64,000 bases of DNA, taken from assembly GCF_900696085.1 (NCBI RefSeq), contig NZ_CAADFC020000030.1, positions 62,001-126,000 on the forward strand, in the 5' to 3' direction. This document shows positions 15,714 through 23,884 of this stretch, one piece after another. The stretch's first letter is position 1. Every line of letters begins with the position of its first letter. The position numbers and the translations under genes were made by a program. This DNA is from Bradyrhizobium ivorense (GTDB lineage Bacteria > Pseudomonadota > Alphaproteobacteria > Rhizobiales > Xanthobacteraceae). The notes under the pieces are model-generated. The model was given only the letters and a program-made list of their open reading frames with translations, searched no databases and had not been told where the DNA came from.

Positions 15714-15896
15714 ATGTTCAAGAATCATGAAACCACGCCTCCGATGATGAGCGTTGCACATCTCTTGACACAAAAGCAGAACTTGCTCAGCCGTCTGGAG
15801 GAGTTTCCCGGTCCGAACGAGAGGGCGGAGATCGAGCAACTCCTCGGCAAAATCGACGCGGAATTGAACGCGGTGGACAGCCCAGATCGGCTATAG
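15714..15896 (+). CDS. Small hypothetical protein (60 residues)
   Basis: Begins MFKNHETTPPMMSVAHLL and continues TQKQNLLSRLEEFPGPNERA, EIEQLLGKIDAELNAVD: two helices joined by a PGPNER turn, a hairpin pattern I recall from short rhizobial proteins. Soluble and acidic. It stands alone between two non-coding stretches in the island. Confidence 0.55.
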   Translation: MFKNHETTPPMMSVAHLLTQKQNLLSRLEEFPGPNERAEIEQLLGKIDAELNAVDSPDRL

Positions 15897-16068
15897 GCGA
15901 TGGTGAGGACCACACCTCCACCCCTGTCCGAGATTTACGGCCGGGTAGTTTATTCTGACGCGGTTCGACAGGTCGCCCGTCTTGTCGGCGACGATATGTC
16001 TTGAATGCTAGACGCAAAGATAAGGAAGTGATTGCGACCGCAGCTCAATTCAAGCTCAAGAGTCGTCT

Positions 16069-16527
16069 ATGCCTGACCGAGCGCCATACACGAGGTTGCC
16101 CCATCGCACGCTCGTCTTCGTCGGAGACGGACGTAAGGCACTATTCCTGTTGAACGAGGGTAGCAGCCGGGAGCCGCGCCTGAAGGTCCAACGGGCTCTC
16201 GAAGATGAGAACCCGCCGACCCGTGAGCAGGGCGCTGATCGACCGGGTCGAGCGCTCTCTCGCATCGAGTCCAAGCGAAGCGCGATGCAGCAGACCGATT
16301 GGCACGAGATCGAGAAACATCGCTTCGCCCGCGCGGTTGCAGGTGATCTGGACCGCCTTCTACGACAGTCGCATGCGGAGCGGGTCGTCATCGTGGCACC
16401 GCCGCGGACACTGGCGGATCTGCGCCGATCATTTTCTCCCGCGATAGAACGGCGCATCGTCGCGGAAATTGCGAAGGATCTGACCGGCTTTCCGGTCAAG
16501 GATATCGCGCGATATCTGACCATCTGA
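16069..16527 (+). CDS. Host-attachment-family protein
   Basis: 152 residues. The pattern LVFVGDGRKALFLLNEG at the start, a central H-x-x-E-rich helix (WHEIEKHRFARAVAGDLDRL) and the end VVIVAPPRTLADLRRSFSP ... VAEIAKDLTGFPVKDIARYL match the family annotated as proteins required for attachment to host cells (Host_attach), related to archaeal peptide-release-factor-like domains. The biochemical role is unsettled. Last gene of the island before the tRNA. Confidence 0.85.
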   Translation: MPDRAPYTRLPHRTLVFVGDGRKALFLLNEGSSREPRLKVQRALEDENPPTREQGADRPGRALSRIESKRSAMQQTDWHEIEKHRFARAVAGDLDRLLRQSHAERVVIVAPPRTLADLRRSFSPAIERRIVAEIAKDLTGFPVKDIARYLTI

Positions 16528-16719
16528 CTATTGCCGCTTAGCAGATGGTCCGCGCAGAAACTCGCCCAGCCGGAGGCCCTCAGACGCCGCGCTGCCCGTC
16601 GGGTTTCGTCATTTTTCACAGTCAAAGATCGGCGCAAACATCAAGGGGAAATTCGTCAGTTCGTCGGGGAGACGGAAAACCGAGTCGTTCTCAAAGTGTC
16701 CGCACGCCACTGAAATCCT

Positions 16720-16795
16720 TGGTGGGCCCGGCAGGACTCGAACCTGCAACCAGACCGTTATGAGCGGCCGGCTCTAACCATTGAGCTACAGGCCC
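16720..16795 (-). tRNA. tRNA with anticodon CAT, probably tRNA-Ile2 (lysidine-modified)
   Basis: 76 nt with encoded CCA; all four stems pair: acceptor GGGCCTG/CGGGCCC, D stem GCTC/GAGC, anticodon stem GGCCG/CGGTC around CTCATAA, T stem GCAGG/CCTGC with TTCGAGT. Anticodon is CAT. C4-G69 and C5-G68 in the acceptor are recognition pairs of TilS for tRNA-Ile2, unlike elongator tRNA-Met, and AATGGTTA also resembles ileX. Its 3' half is duplicated at 9868-9911. Confidence 0.9.
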
Positions 16796-16882
16796 CGCCG
16801 CCTTGCGGGCCGCCAGGAGACGGCGGGCAACGGTGCCGGCTCCGTTTACAGGGCGACCGGCGTTTCGGCAATGGTGCGAGGG

Positions 16883-17851
16883 TCAGTCCACCGAAACGCC
16901 GGCGAACTCCACCACTTTGCGCCATTTCTCGGTCTCGTCGGCCACCAGTTTGCCGAATTCGGCCGGGCTCATCGGCTTGGGAATGCCGCCGACCTCGGCG
17001 AGGCGCGCCACCAGCTTGGGGTCCTTCAGGGCCTCGCCGACCGCCTTGTTGAGGGCCTCGATGATCTCGGGTGGCGTGCCCTTCGGCGCCGAGATGCCGT
17101 AGAAGCCCACCGACTCGAAGCCCGGCACGGTCTCGGCGATCGCCGGCACGTCGGGCACGCTGGGCCAACGCTGCGGCGAGGTCACGCCGAGCGCGCGGAC
17201 ATTGCCCCCGCGCGATTGCTCCAGCGCCGAGGGCAGATTGTCGAAGATCAGCTGCACCTTGTCGGAGATGATGTCGGGAAAGGCGATCGCCGAGCCGCGG
17301 TACGGCACGTGCTGCATCTCGCATTTGGTCATCGCCTTGAACAGCTCGGCCGACATGTGCACCGAGGTGCCGTTACCGGACGACGCGTAGGAGATCTTGC
17401 CCGGGTTGGCCTTGCAGTAGTCGATGAACTCCTTGACGGTCTTCACCGGCATCGCGTTGGAGACCACCAGCATGTTGGTGAGCTGCATGATGCTGGCGAC
17501 CGGCGTGGTGTCGCGCAGGAAGTCGAACGGCAGCTTCTTGTAGAGCGAGGTCGAGATCGCATTGTTGGGCGCGACGAACAGCAGCGTATAGCCGTCGGCC
17601 GGCGCGTTGATCGCGGCGGCCGCCGCGATGTTGCCGCCGGAGCCGGTGCGGTTCTCGACCACGAATTGCTGGCCGAGATGATCCGACAGATACTGCGCCA
17701 TGATGCGCGCCACGATGTCGACCGGCCCGCCGGCGGCAAAGCCGATCAGCCAGCGCACCGGACGGTTCGGATAGTCGGCGGCGGAGGTGGGGGCGACAGT
17801 ACCAAGGCAGCAGAGCAAACCAAGCAAGGCCACGCGCATAAACCGGATCAT
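16883..17851 (-). CDS. TctC/Bug-family tripartite tricarboxylate transporter binding protein
   Basis: 322 residues with a signal peptide (MIRFMRVALLGLLCCLGTVA, cleavage after SAA). Family features are YPNRPVRWLIGFAAGGPVDI, VVENRTGSGGNIAAAA, PYRGSAIAFPDIISDKVQLI and a C-terminal GTPPEIIEALNKAV. Periplasmic; the ligand is usually a carboxylate or aromatic acid. No TctA/TctB membrane genes lie nearby, so it is an orphan binding protein. It is divergent from the TAXI gene next to it. Confidence 0.92.
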   Translation of the reverse strand: MIRFMRVALLGLLCCLGTVAPTSAADYPNRPVRWLIGFAAGGPVDIVARIMAQYLSDHLGQQFVVENRTGSGGNIAAAAAINAPADGYTLLFVAPNNAISTSLYKKLPFDFLRDTTPVASIMQLTNMLVVSNAMPVKTVKEFIDYCKANPGKISYASSGNGTSVHMSAELFKAMTKCEMQHVPYRGSAIAFPDIISDKVQLIFDNLPSALEQSRGGNVRALGVTSPQRWPSVPDVPAIAETVPGFESVGFYGISAPKGTPPEIIEALNKAVGEALKDPKLVARLAEVGGIPKPMSPAEFGKLVADETEKWRKVVEFAGVSVD

Positions 17852-17973
17852 CGTTCCCCCGTCATTTTCTTTTGAACCATTGTCGGCATGGTTTCACAAA
17901 ACGCCGGCTTTGCCTATGGCATCAGCCGTGCAACCATCGTCTGGCCTGTGTGCAATGCTGCTTGAGGCTCGAG

Positions 17974-18954
17974 ATGAAATTCACTGTTATGATGTGCGCC
18001 GGCGCGTTGCTGCTCGCGGGCGGCGCGATGGCGCAAGAGAAAAGTCAAGAGGGGAATAACGCCATGTCGAAGACCACGATCAGTTTCGGCACGGCGACGC
18101 CGGGCGGCGGCTTTCCGCTCTATGGCAATGCCTTCGCCGAGGTCATGAACGCGGCCGACCCGACGCTGTCGATCGAGCCGCGCAACACCAAGGGCTCCAA
18201 CGAGAACATCCCGCTGCTCGAGGCCGGCACCATCGATATCGCAACCGTCGCGGGCGAACCGTCCTACGAGGCCTTCATGGGCATCGGCCGGCCGAAGGCG
18301 ACCAAGCTGAAGATCCTCACCGCGATGTATTCCAGCCCGGGCATGTTCGTGGTCCGCGCCGACAGCCCCTACCGGACGATCCAGGATCTGGTCGGGCTAT
18401 CAGTCGCGTTCGGGGCCAAGGGCTCGGGCCTGCCGATCCTGTCGCGCTACATCCTCGACGGCATCGGGCTGAAGCAGGACGAGGACTTCAAGTCGATCTA
18501 TCTCGATCGCGCCGGCGACGGCCCGGCAATGGTGCAGGACGGCCGCGCCGCGGCGCTGTGGGGCGGCGGCATCGGCTGGCCCGGATTCACGGCGATGGCC
18601 GAGAGCGCGAGCGGTGCCCGTTTCATCGTGCCTGACGCCGGCGAGATCGCGAAAATCCGCGCCAAGCACACCTTTCTGAAACCGCTGACGGTGCCAGCCG
18701 GCAGCTATCCGAAGCAGACCGAAGCGATCGCCTCGGTCGGCTCCTGGAGCTACATCCTGGTGCGCGAGAGCCTGCCCGACGACGTCGCCTATCGGCTGGC
18801 GAAAACGCTGCACGGCGCCGAGGCGGCGTTCTGCAACAAGCTCGCGCAGGCCTGCGAGACCACGGCGGCGAACACCGTTGCCGCGGCGCCGGCCGCCGAT
18901 CTGATCCATCCTGGGGTGCTCCGGTACTTCAGAGAGATCGGCGTGGCCAAATGA
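17974..18954 (+). CDS. TAXI-family TRAP transporter solute-binding protein
   Basis: 326 residues. Signal peptide MKFTVMMCAGALLLAGGAMA; then ISFGTATPGGGFPLYGNAFA, NTKGSNENIPLLEAGTIDIA and VGLSVAFGAKGSGLPILSRY, all characteristic of TAXI proteins. The start at 17974 is chosen because it gives a clean signal peptide; the frame opens earlier at 17872. No TRAP permease (DctQM) is nearby, so the partner is elsewhere or the protein has another role. Confidence 0.9.
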   Translation: MKFTVMMCAGALLLAGGAMAQEKSQEGNNAMSKTTISFGTATPGGGFPLYGNAFAEVMNAADPTLSIEPRNTKGSNENIPLLEAGTIDIATVAGEPSYEAFMGIGRPKATKLKILTAMYSSPGMFVVRADSPYRTIQDLVGLSVAFGAKGSGLPILSRYILDGIGLKQDEDFKSIYLDRAGDGPAMVQDGRAAALWGGGIGWPGFTAMAESASGARFIVPDAGEIAKIRAKHTFLKPLTVPAGSYPKQTEAIASVGSWSYILVRESLPDDVAYRLAKTLHGAEAAFCNKLAQACETTAANTVAAAPAADLIHPGVLRYFREIGVAK

Positions 18955-18959
18955 AGCGG

Positions 18960-19044
18960 GCGAATAGTGAGTAGCGAATAGCGAATGGTCGTATCCGCTC
19001 GTCACTTGCCACCCACTATTCGCCATTCGCTACTCGCCATTCGC
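18960..19044. repeat. Inverted repeat between convergent genes (likely bidirectional terminator)
   Basis: A 20-bp imperfect inverted repeat (18960-18979 with 19025-19044, two mismatches) built from gcgaatagcgaatgg-like units; it directly abuts the stop codon of the leftward gene. Short tandem units suggest a dispersed repeat used as a terminator. Confidence 0.65.
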
Positions 19045-20256
19045 CTACTTCTTGATCAACGGACAGGCTGGATCCGGCGGACCGAACGCGTCCTCGCCGG
19101 AGATCTTGGCCAGGATCTTGTAATAGTCCCACGGATATTTCGACTCCGCCGGGGTCTTGACCTGCACCAGCCAGAGGTCGTGGATCATCAGATTGTCCTC
19201 GCGCAGCTTGCCGTTGCGGGCGAAGAAATCCTCGACCGGCTTCTCGCGCATCTTAGCCGCGACCTTGAGCGGCTCGTCGGTGCCGGCCTCCTTGACTGCG
19301 TTGAGATACGCCGTCACCGAGGAATAGACGCCGGCCTGCCACATCGTCGGCATCCGGTTCATCTTGGCGAAATAGCGTTTTGACCATTCCCGGGTCTTGT
19401 CGTCCATGTCCCAGTAGAACGAGGTGGTCAGCAGCAATCCCTGCGCGGCCGATAGCCCGATCGAGTGCACGTCGGTGATCAGCGCCAGCAGCGCGGCCAT
19501 CTGCTGGCCGCCGGCGAAGACGCCGAACTCGCCGGCGGTCTTGATCTCGTTGGTGTTGTTCGGCGGTCCGCCGGCGATGCCGATGATCTTGGCCTTCGAG
19601 GCCTGCGCCTGCAGGATGAAGGACGACAGGTCCGGCGTCGCAAACGGCGGGCGCACCGCGCCGAGCACCTTGCCGCCGTTCTTGGTCACCACGGCGGAGG
19701 CGTCCTTCTCCAGCGAGTGGCCGAAGGCGTAGTCGTCGGTGATGAAGAACCAGCTGTCGCCGCCGCGCTTCACCACTTCCTGCGCGGTGCCGACCGCGAG
19801 AGCCCGGGTGTCGAACACCCACTGCATGGTGTAGGGCGAGCAGAACTTGCCGTGGAAATCGGTCGCACCGGTCGAATGCGTGATGAACAGCTTCTTCTTC
19901 TCGTTGGCGATGTTCTGCACCGCGAGTCCGACCGCGGAGACCGGCACGTCGACGATCAGGTCGACCTGATCGACGTCATACCAGCGCCGCGCGAGGCTCG
20001 CGCCGATGTCCGGTTTGAGCTGGTGATCGCCGACGACCACGGTGATCGGTTTGCCCAGCACCTTGCCGCCGAAATCGTCGACCGCCATCTGCGCGGCAGT
20101 CACCGAGCCCTGTCCGGTCGGCGTCGAGGCCGGGCCGTTCATGTCGGTCAGCACGCCGATCTTGACCAGATCGTCGGACACCTGCGCCAACGCGGCCGGG
20201 GAGGCCAGCAGCGCTGCCGCCAGCGTCCCGAACAAGGCAAGTTTCTTGGTGATCAT
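19045..20256 (-). CDS. Branched-chain-amino-acid-type ABC binding protein (family 5 Leu/Ile/Val-like)
   Basis: 403 residues. Signal peptide MITKKLALFGTLAAALLASP ... ALAQ, then DDLVKIGVLTDMNGPASTPT, the two-lobed amide-binding pattern (ITVVVGDHQLKPDIGASLAR, LFITHSTGATDFHGKFCSPY) and a long C-terminal lobe. The ligand may be a urea, amide or aromatic compound rather than an amino acid. ATG 20256 has ggaggga. No livHMGF genes are nearby. The frame upstream to 20343 is not needed. Confidence 0.92.
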   Translation of the reverse strand: MITKKLALFGTLAAALLASPAALAQVSDDLVKIGVLTDMNGPASTPTGQGSVTAAQMAVDDFGGKVLGKPITVVVGDHQLKPDIGASLARRWYDVDQVDLIVDVPVSAVGLAVQNIANEKKKLFITHSTGATDFHGKFCSPYTMQWVFDTRALAVGTAQEVVKRGGDSWFFITDDYAFGHSLEKDASAVVTKNGGKVLGAVRPPFATPDLSSFILQAQASKAKIIGIAGGPPNNTNEIKTAGEFGVFAGGQQMAALLALITDVHSIGLSAAQGLLLTTSFYWDMDDKTREWSKRYFAKMNRMPTMWQAGVYSSVTAYLNAVKEAGTDEPLKVAAKMREKPVEDFFARNGKLREDNLMIHDLWLVQVKTPAESKYPWDYYKILAKISGEDAFGPPDPACPLIKK

Positions 20257-20443
20257 TCCGTCTCCCTCCGTGAATTGGCGCATTGGCCCATTATTGCTTG
20301 TGCCGGGCTCTTGGGGACCCGGCCATATTGGTTTCTTTTGCAACTAGTTCGGGGTCCGCGTCAACGCGCCTTCGGTCTAATTGCGGTCGTCCGGCATGTT
20401 GCAAAGCGGTTTCTTTCCGCGCCGATTCAGTCCATAGCGGGCC

Positions 20444-21556
20444 ATGATCACCGCCCAGCGCCTGCCGGCCTCGCTCACCCCGCTCGATGCGGCCCTGGCC
20501 GCCGTGCTGCGCAATGTCGCACCGGTGGCAGCGGTCGAGCTGCCGCTGACTGAGGCCCTGCATTGCATCGCCGCCGAGATGCCGCCGCTGTGCGCGCATC
20601 CGCCGCACGACGTCGCAACCCTCGACGGCTGGGCGATGCGCGCCAACGATCTGGTCGGGGCGTCGTCCTACGCGCCGCTGCCGCTGGCCGCGCCGCCGGT
20701 CTGGGTCGAGGCCGGCAGCGCGATGCCCGCCGGCACCGACTGCGTGGTCGATGCCGATGCGGTCGATATTTCCGGGCCGCTTGCACAGGTGTTGACGGAG
20801 GCGATCCCGGGGCAGGGCGTCCGGCGTGCTGGCAGCGATATCGCCGAAGGGCGCCCGCTGACGGAAGCCGGACAGCCGGTGCGGCCGCGCGACCTGTTGC
20901 TCGCGCACACCGCTGGACTTGCGACGCTGCGCGTGCGGCGGCCGCAGCTTCGCATGGTCAACATTCCCGGCGGCGGGGTGACAGCGCCGTTCATTGCCGA
21001 GACCGCGCGTCTGGCCGGTGCCGATGTCACGCGCACGGAGGCGCCGGGGCGCGATGCGGCGGCGATCGCGACGACGCTCGATGCGCGCGGCTGCGATCTG
21101 CTCATCACGATCGGCGGCAGCGGCGTCGGCCGCAGCGATGCCGCGGCGGCGGCGCTGGCCGCGCGCGGCGAGGTGATCGCGCACGGCATCGCGCTGCAAC
21201 CCGGACGCACCGCGGCAGTCGGCCGGATCGATACGACGCCGGTGATCGCCTTGCCCGGCGCACCGGATCAGGCTTTCGCCGTATGGTGGGCGCTGACGCT
21301 TCCGGTGCTTGATCGGCTGTCGGGCCGGCGCCCGCGCGAGACGCAGGCGTTGCCGATAGCGCGCAAGATCGCCTCCAGCGTCGGCATTGCCGAGGTCGCG
21401 CTGCTGATGTGTCAGCAGGACTCGTGGACGACGCTCGCGATCGGCGACCTATCGCTCGATGCGATCGCGCGTGCCGAGGCGGTGCTGATCGTGCCCGGAT
21501 CCGCCGAGGGCTTTGCTGCGGGGACGGTCGTTGATGCCTATATGTTGCGGGAGTGA
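20444..21556 (+). CDS. MoeA-like molybdopterin-binding protein, divergent
   Basis: 370 residues. It keeps the MoeA layout: an N-terminal domain with TLDGWAMRAND (usually DGYA), then the MoCF-binding domain (TIGGSGVGRSDAAAAALAAR) and a PGAPDQAF segment in place of PGNPxxxxxxF. The altered motifs and overall low similarity suggest a non-canonical role in cofactor handling. It ends 9 bp before the next MoeA-type gene and shares its direction. Confidence 0.85.
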   Translation: MITAQRLPASLTPLDAALAAVLRNVAPVAAVELPLTEALHCIAAEMPPLCAHPPHDVATLDGWAMRANDLVGASSYAPLPLAAPPVWVEAGSAMPAGTDCVVDADAVDISGPLAQVLTEAIPGQGVRRAGSDIAEGRPLTEAGQPVRPRDLLLAHTAGLATLRVRRPQLRMVNIPGGGVTAPFIAETARLAGADVTRTEAPGRDAAAIATTLDARGCDLLITIGGSGVGRSDAAAAALAARGEVIAHGIALQPGRTAAVGRIDTTPVIALPGAPDQAFAVWWALTLPVLDRLSGRRPRETQALPIARKIASSVGIAEVALLMCQQDSWTTLAIGDLSLDAIARAEAVLIVPGSAEGFAAGTVVDAYMLRE

Positions 21557-21565
21557 GTTCCCGAG

Positions 21566-23515
21566 ATGAGCAATACGTCTACGCCGAAACCCAGCCCGTC
21601 CCTCGATCAGGACCAGTTCCTGACCATCCTGTCGCGCGAGGACGCGCTGGCGCGGTTCGAGGCCGCACTGTTCCCGCGCGACCTGCCGTCGGAGCCGCGG
21701 CGGCTCGACGATGCGCTCGGCTGCGCGCTGGCGGAAGACGTGGTGGCGCCGATCGACGTGCCGCCATTCGACCGCTCCAATGTCGACGGCTTTGCGGTGG
21801 GCTCCGCCGATCTCGCGAGCGCAGGTGAAGCGGCGCCGGTGCAGCTCCTGCTCAACGACGAGACCATTGCCTGCGGCACCGCGCCTACGAGGCCGGTTTT
21901 GTCCGGCACTGCAACCGCGATCGCGACCGGCGGTCCGGTGCCGCGCGGCGCCGATGCCATCGTGATGGTCGAGCACACCCAGCCCGCCGGCCAACGTGCG
22001 ATCGAGGTGCGGCGCGCGGCCTCGCCCGGCCAGTTCGTGTCCTATGCCGGCTCCGACATCGCGCGCGGCGAGGCGCTGCTGCGCGCCGGCACCGTGATCG
22101 GCTCGCGCGAGATCGGCATGCTGGCCGCCTGCGGCATCGCCGATGTCCAGGTGGCGCGCCGGCCGCGGGTTGCGATCCTCTCGACCGGCGACGAGCTGGT
22201 GCAGCCCGGCGAGGCGCTGCGACCGGCGGCGATCTACGACACCAACGGCGCGATCGTCACCGCGGCCATCGCCGAGAACGGCGGCGAGGCGCATTTCCTC
22301 GGCGCGATCGCCGACGACGAGGCCGAGCTCGAAGCCGCGATGCGCAACGCGCTGGCGGGCAGCGACATGCTGGTGCTGTCGGGCGGTACCTCCAAGGGCG
22401 CCGGCGATGTTTCGCACCGGATCATTGCGCGGCTCGGCAAGCCCGGCATCATCGCGCACGGCGTCGCGCTGAAGCCGGGCAAGCCGCTGTGCCTTGCGGT
22501 CTGCGACGGCAAGCCCGTGATCATCCTGCCGGGCTTTCCGACCTCGGCGATGTTCACCTTCCACGACATGATCGTGCCGGTGCTGCGCCGGATGGCCGGA
22601 CTGCCACCGCGCTCCGACGCCAAGGTGACGGCGAAGGTGCCGGTGCGCATCGCCTCCGAGCTCGGCCGCACCGAGTTCGTGATGGTGTCGCTGGTCGAAG
22701 GCAGCGACACCCTGATCGCCTATCCGAGCGGCAAGGGCTCCGGCGCGATCACGTCGTTCGCGCAGGCCGACGGTTTCTTGAAGATCGATGCGCTGGCCGA
22801 CCAGATGCCGGCCGGCAGCGACACGGAAGTGACGTTGTTCACGCCGCATGTGCGGGTGCCCGATCTCGTCATCGTCGGCAGCCATTGCACCGGGCTCGAT
22901 CTGGTCACCGCGCCGCTGGCACGTGCCGGCCTGATCGTGCGCTCGATCGCGGTCGGTAGCCTCGGCGGCCTCGCCGCCGCCAAGCGCGGTGAGTGCGATC
23001 TGGCGCCGATCCATCTGTTCGACGACAAGACCGAGACCTACAACGCGCCCTATCTCACCGACGGCCTCGAGCTGGTGCCGGGCTGGCGGCGCATGCAGGG
23101 CATCGTGTTCCGCAAGGACGATCCGCGCTTCGCCGGCCTGGATGCGCAGCAGGCGGTGCGCGCCGCGCTGGCCGATCCCGCCTGCATCATGGTCAACCGC
23201 AACCAGGGTGCCGGCACCCGCATCCTGATCGACCGGCTGCTGGCAGGCAGCCGGCCGGACGGCTACTGGAACCAGCCGCGCTCGCACAACGCCGTCGCAG
23301 CCGCGGTCGCGCAACACCGCGCCGACTGGGGCATGACCATCGCGCCGGTCGCGCATGCCTCGGGCCTCGGCTTCATTCCGCTCGCCGAAGAACATTACGA
23401 TTTCGCCCTGGTCGCAGCGAGCAAGCGGCGCCCGGCGGTGCAGGCGTTCCTCAACGCGTTGGCATCGGATGAAGGCCGCGCCGCGTTGACGGCGGCAGGG
23501 TTCCGGCCGGCATAG
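21566..23515 (+). CDS. MoeA fused to a PBP-like substrate-binding domain
   Basis: 649 residues. Residues 1-430 are MoeA: FDRSNVDGFAVGS, PRGADAIVMVEHTQ, ILSTGDELVQPGEALRP, SGGTSKGAGDVSH and LPGFPTSAMFTFHD. The remainder is a periplasmic-binding-protein-like domain (PF12727 type; VPDLVIVGSHCTGLDLVTAP, RNQGAGTRILIDRLL). There is no signal peptide, so it is cytoplasmic; the binding domain may sense molybdate, tungstate or a cofactor intermediate. Usual MoeA is about 410 residues. Confidence 0.9.
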   Translation: MSNTSTPKPSPSLDQDQFLTILSREDALARFEAALFPRDLPSEPRRLDDALGCALAEDVVAPIDVPPFDRSNVDGFAVGSADLASAGEAAPVQLLLNDETIACGTAPTRPVLSGTATAIATGGPVPRGADAIVMVEHTQPAGQRAIEVRRAASPGQFVSYAGSDIARGEALLRAGTVIGSREIGMLAACGIADVQVARRPRVAILSTGDELVQPGEALRPAAIYDTNGAIVTAAIAENGGEAHFLGAIADDEAELEAAMRNALAGSDMLVLSGGTSKGAGDVSHRIIARLGKPGIIAHGVALKPGKPLCLAVCDGKPVIILPGFPTSAMFTFHDMIVPVLRRMAGLPPRSDAKVTAKVPVRIASELGRTEFVMVSLVEGSDTLIAYPSGKGSGAITSFAQADGFLKIDALADQMPAGSDTEVTLFTPHVRVPDLVIVGSHCTGLDLVTAPLARAGLIVRSIAVGSLGGLAAAKRGECDLAPIHLFDDKTETYNAPYLTDGLELVPGWRRMQGIVFRKDDPRFAGLDAQQAVRAALADPACIMVNRNQGAGTRILIDRLLAGSRPDGYWNQPRSHNAVAAAVAQHRADWGMTIAPVAHASGLGFIPLAEEHYDFALVAASKRRPAVQAFLNALASDEGRAALTAAGFRPA

Positions 23516-23593
23516 GTGCGACGGGTTTCGCCCCTGTTAGTCCCGTCATCCCCGCGCAAAGGCGAAGCCTTTGTCGCTGGAGGTGCGAGCCCA

Positions 23594-23671
23594 GCGGCGC
23601 AATTGCGCCGCTTGGCGAGCCTCGAAGGATCGACGGCCACCAGCCGGGCCGTGCATCCTTCGAGGCTCGCC
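23594..23671. repeat. Palindromic repeat cluster downstream of the moeA fusion
   Basis: An 18-bp palindrome (23594-23611) and a perfect 17-bp inverted repeat (23614-23630 with 23655-23671) lie in a stretch bounded by cccgtcat and atgacggg. Typical of extragenic palindromic elements; also serves as the 3' region between convergent genes (23515 and 23885). Confidence 0.7.
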
Positions 23672-23738
23672 GAAGAGGCTCGCGCCTCAGGATGACGGGG
23701 TTGGTGTTGGCCGGATGTCAATCAGCTAACTCGGTGTC

Positions 23739-23838
23739 ATCAACCGCGAAAGCGGGTGATCCAGTATTCCAGAGACGCCAGTGATTGAACCGAGAGGTCG
23801 CGGCGTACTGGATCGCCCGGTCGAGCCGGGCGATGACA
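23739..23838. repeat. Dispersed repeat, family B, forward copy
   Basis: Begins with cgcgaaagcggg, continues tgatccagtattccagagac and ends with a cgcccgg/ccgggcg hairpin before atgacag. The copy at 60350-60450 has the same elements in reverse orientation. Confidence 0.7.
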
Positions 23839-23884
23839 GTTTTGGATGGGATTCAGTTCGGACGGGTAGAGCGCGCGAAACCTA

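Larger units (their letters stand above)
9868..16763. mobile_element. tRNA-bracketed genomic island or island remnant (about 6.9 kb)
   Basis: The segment lies between two direct repeats of a tRNA 3' half and abuts the 3' end of the intact tRNA gene, as expected for tyrosine-recombinase islands. Its contents are accessory: a TetR/GST/SDR module, an inactivated permease, many tiny hypotheticals, an Hsp20 gene and a host-attachment-family protein. Gene density is lower than in the flanks and coding direction is mixed. No integrase or excisionase is recognisable, so I infer that it is no longer autonomous or has lost one end. Confidence 0.65.

Noticed and set aside
21449..23395. 648-residue leftward open frame opposite the moeA fusion
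   Set aside because: Shadow frame; the sense strand encodes clear MoeA motifs.
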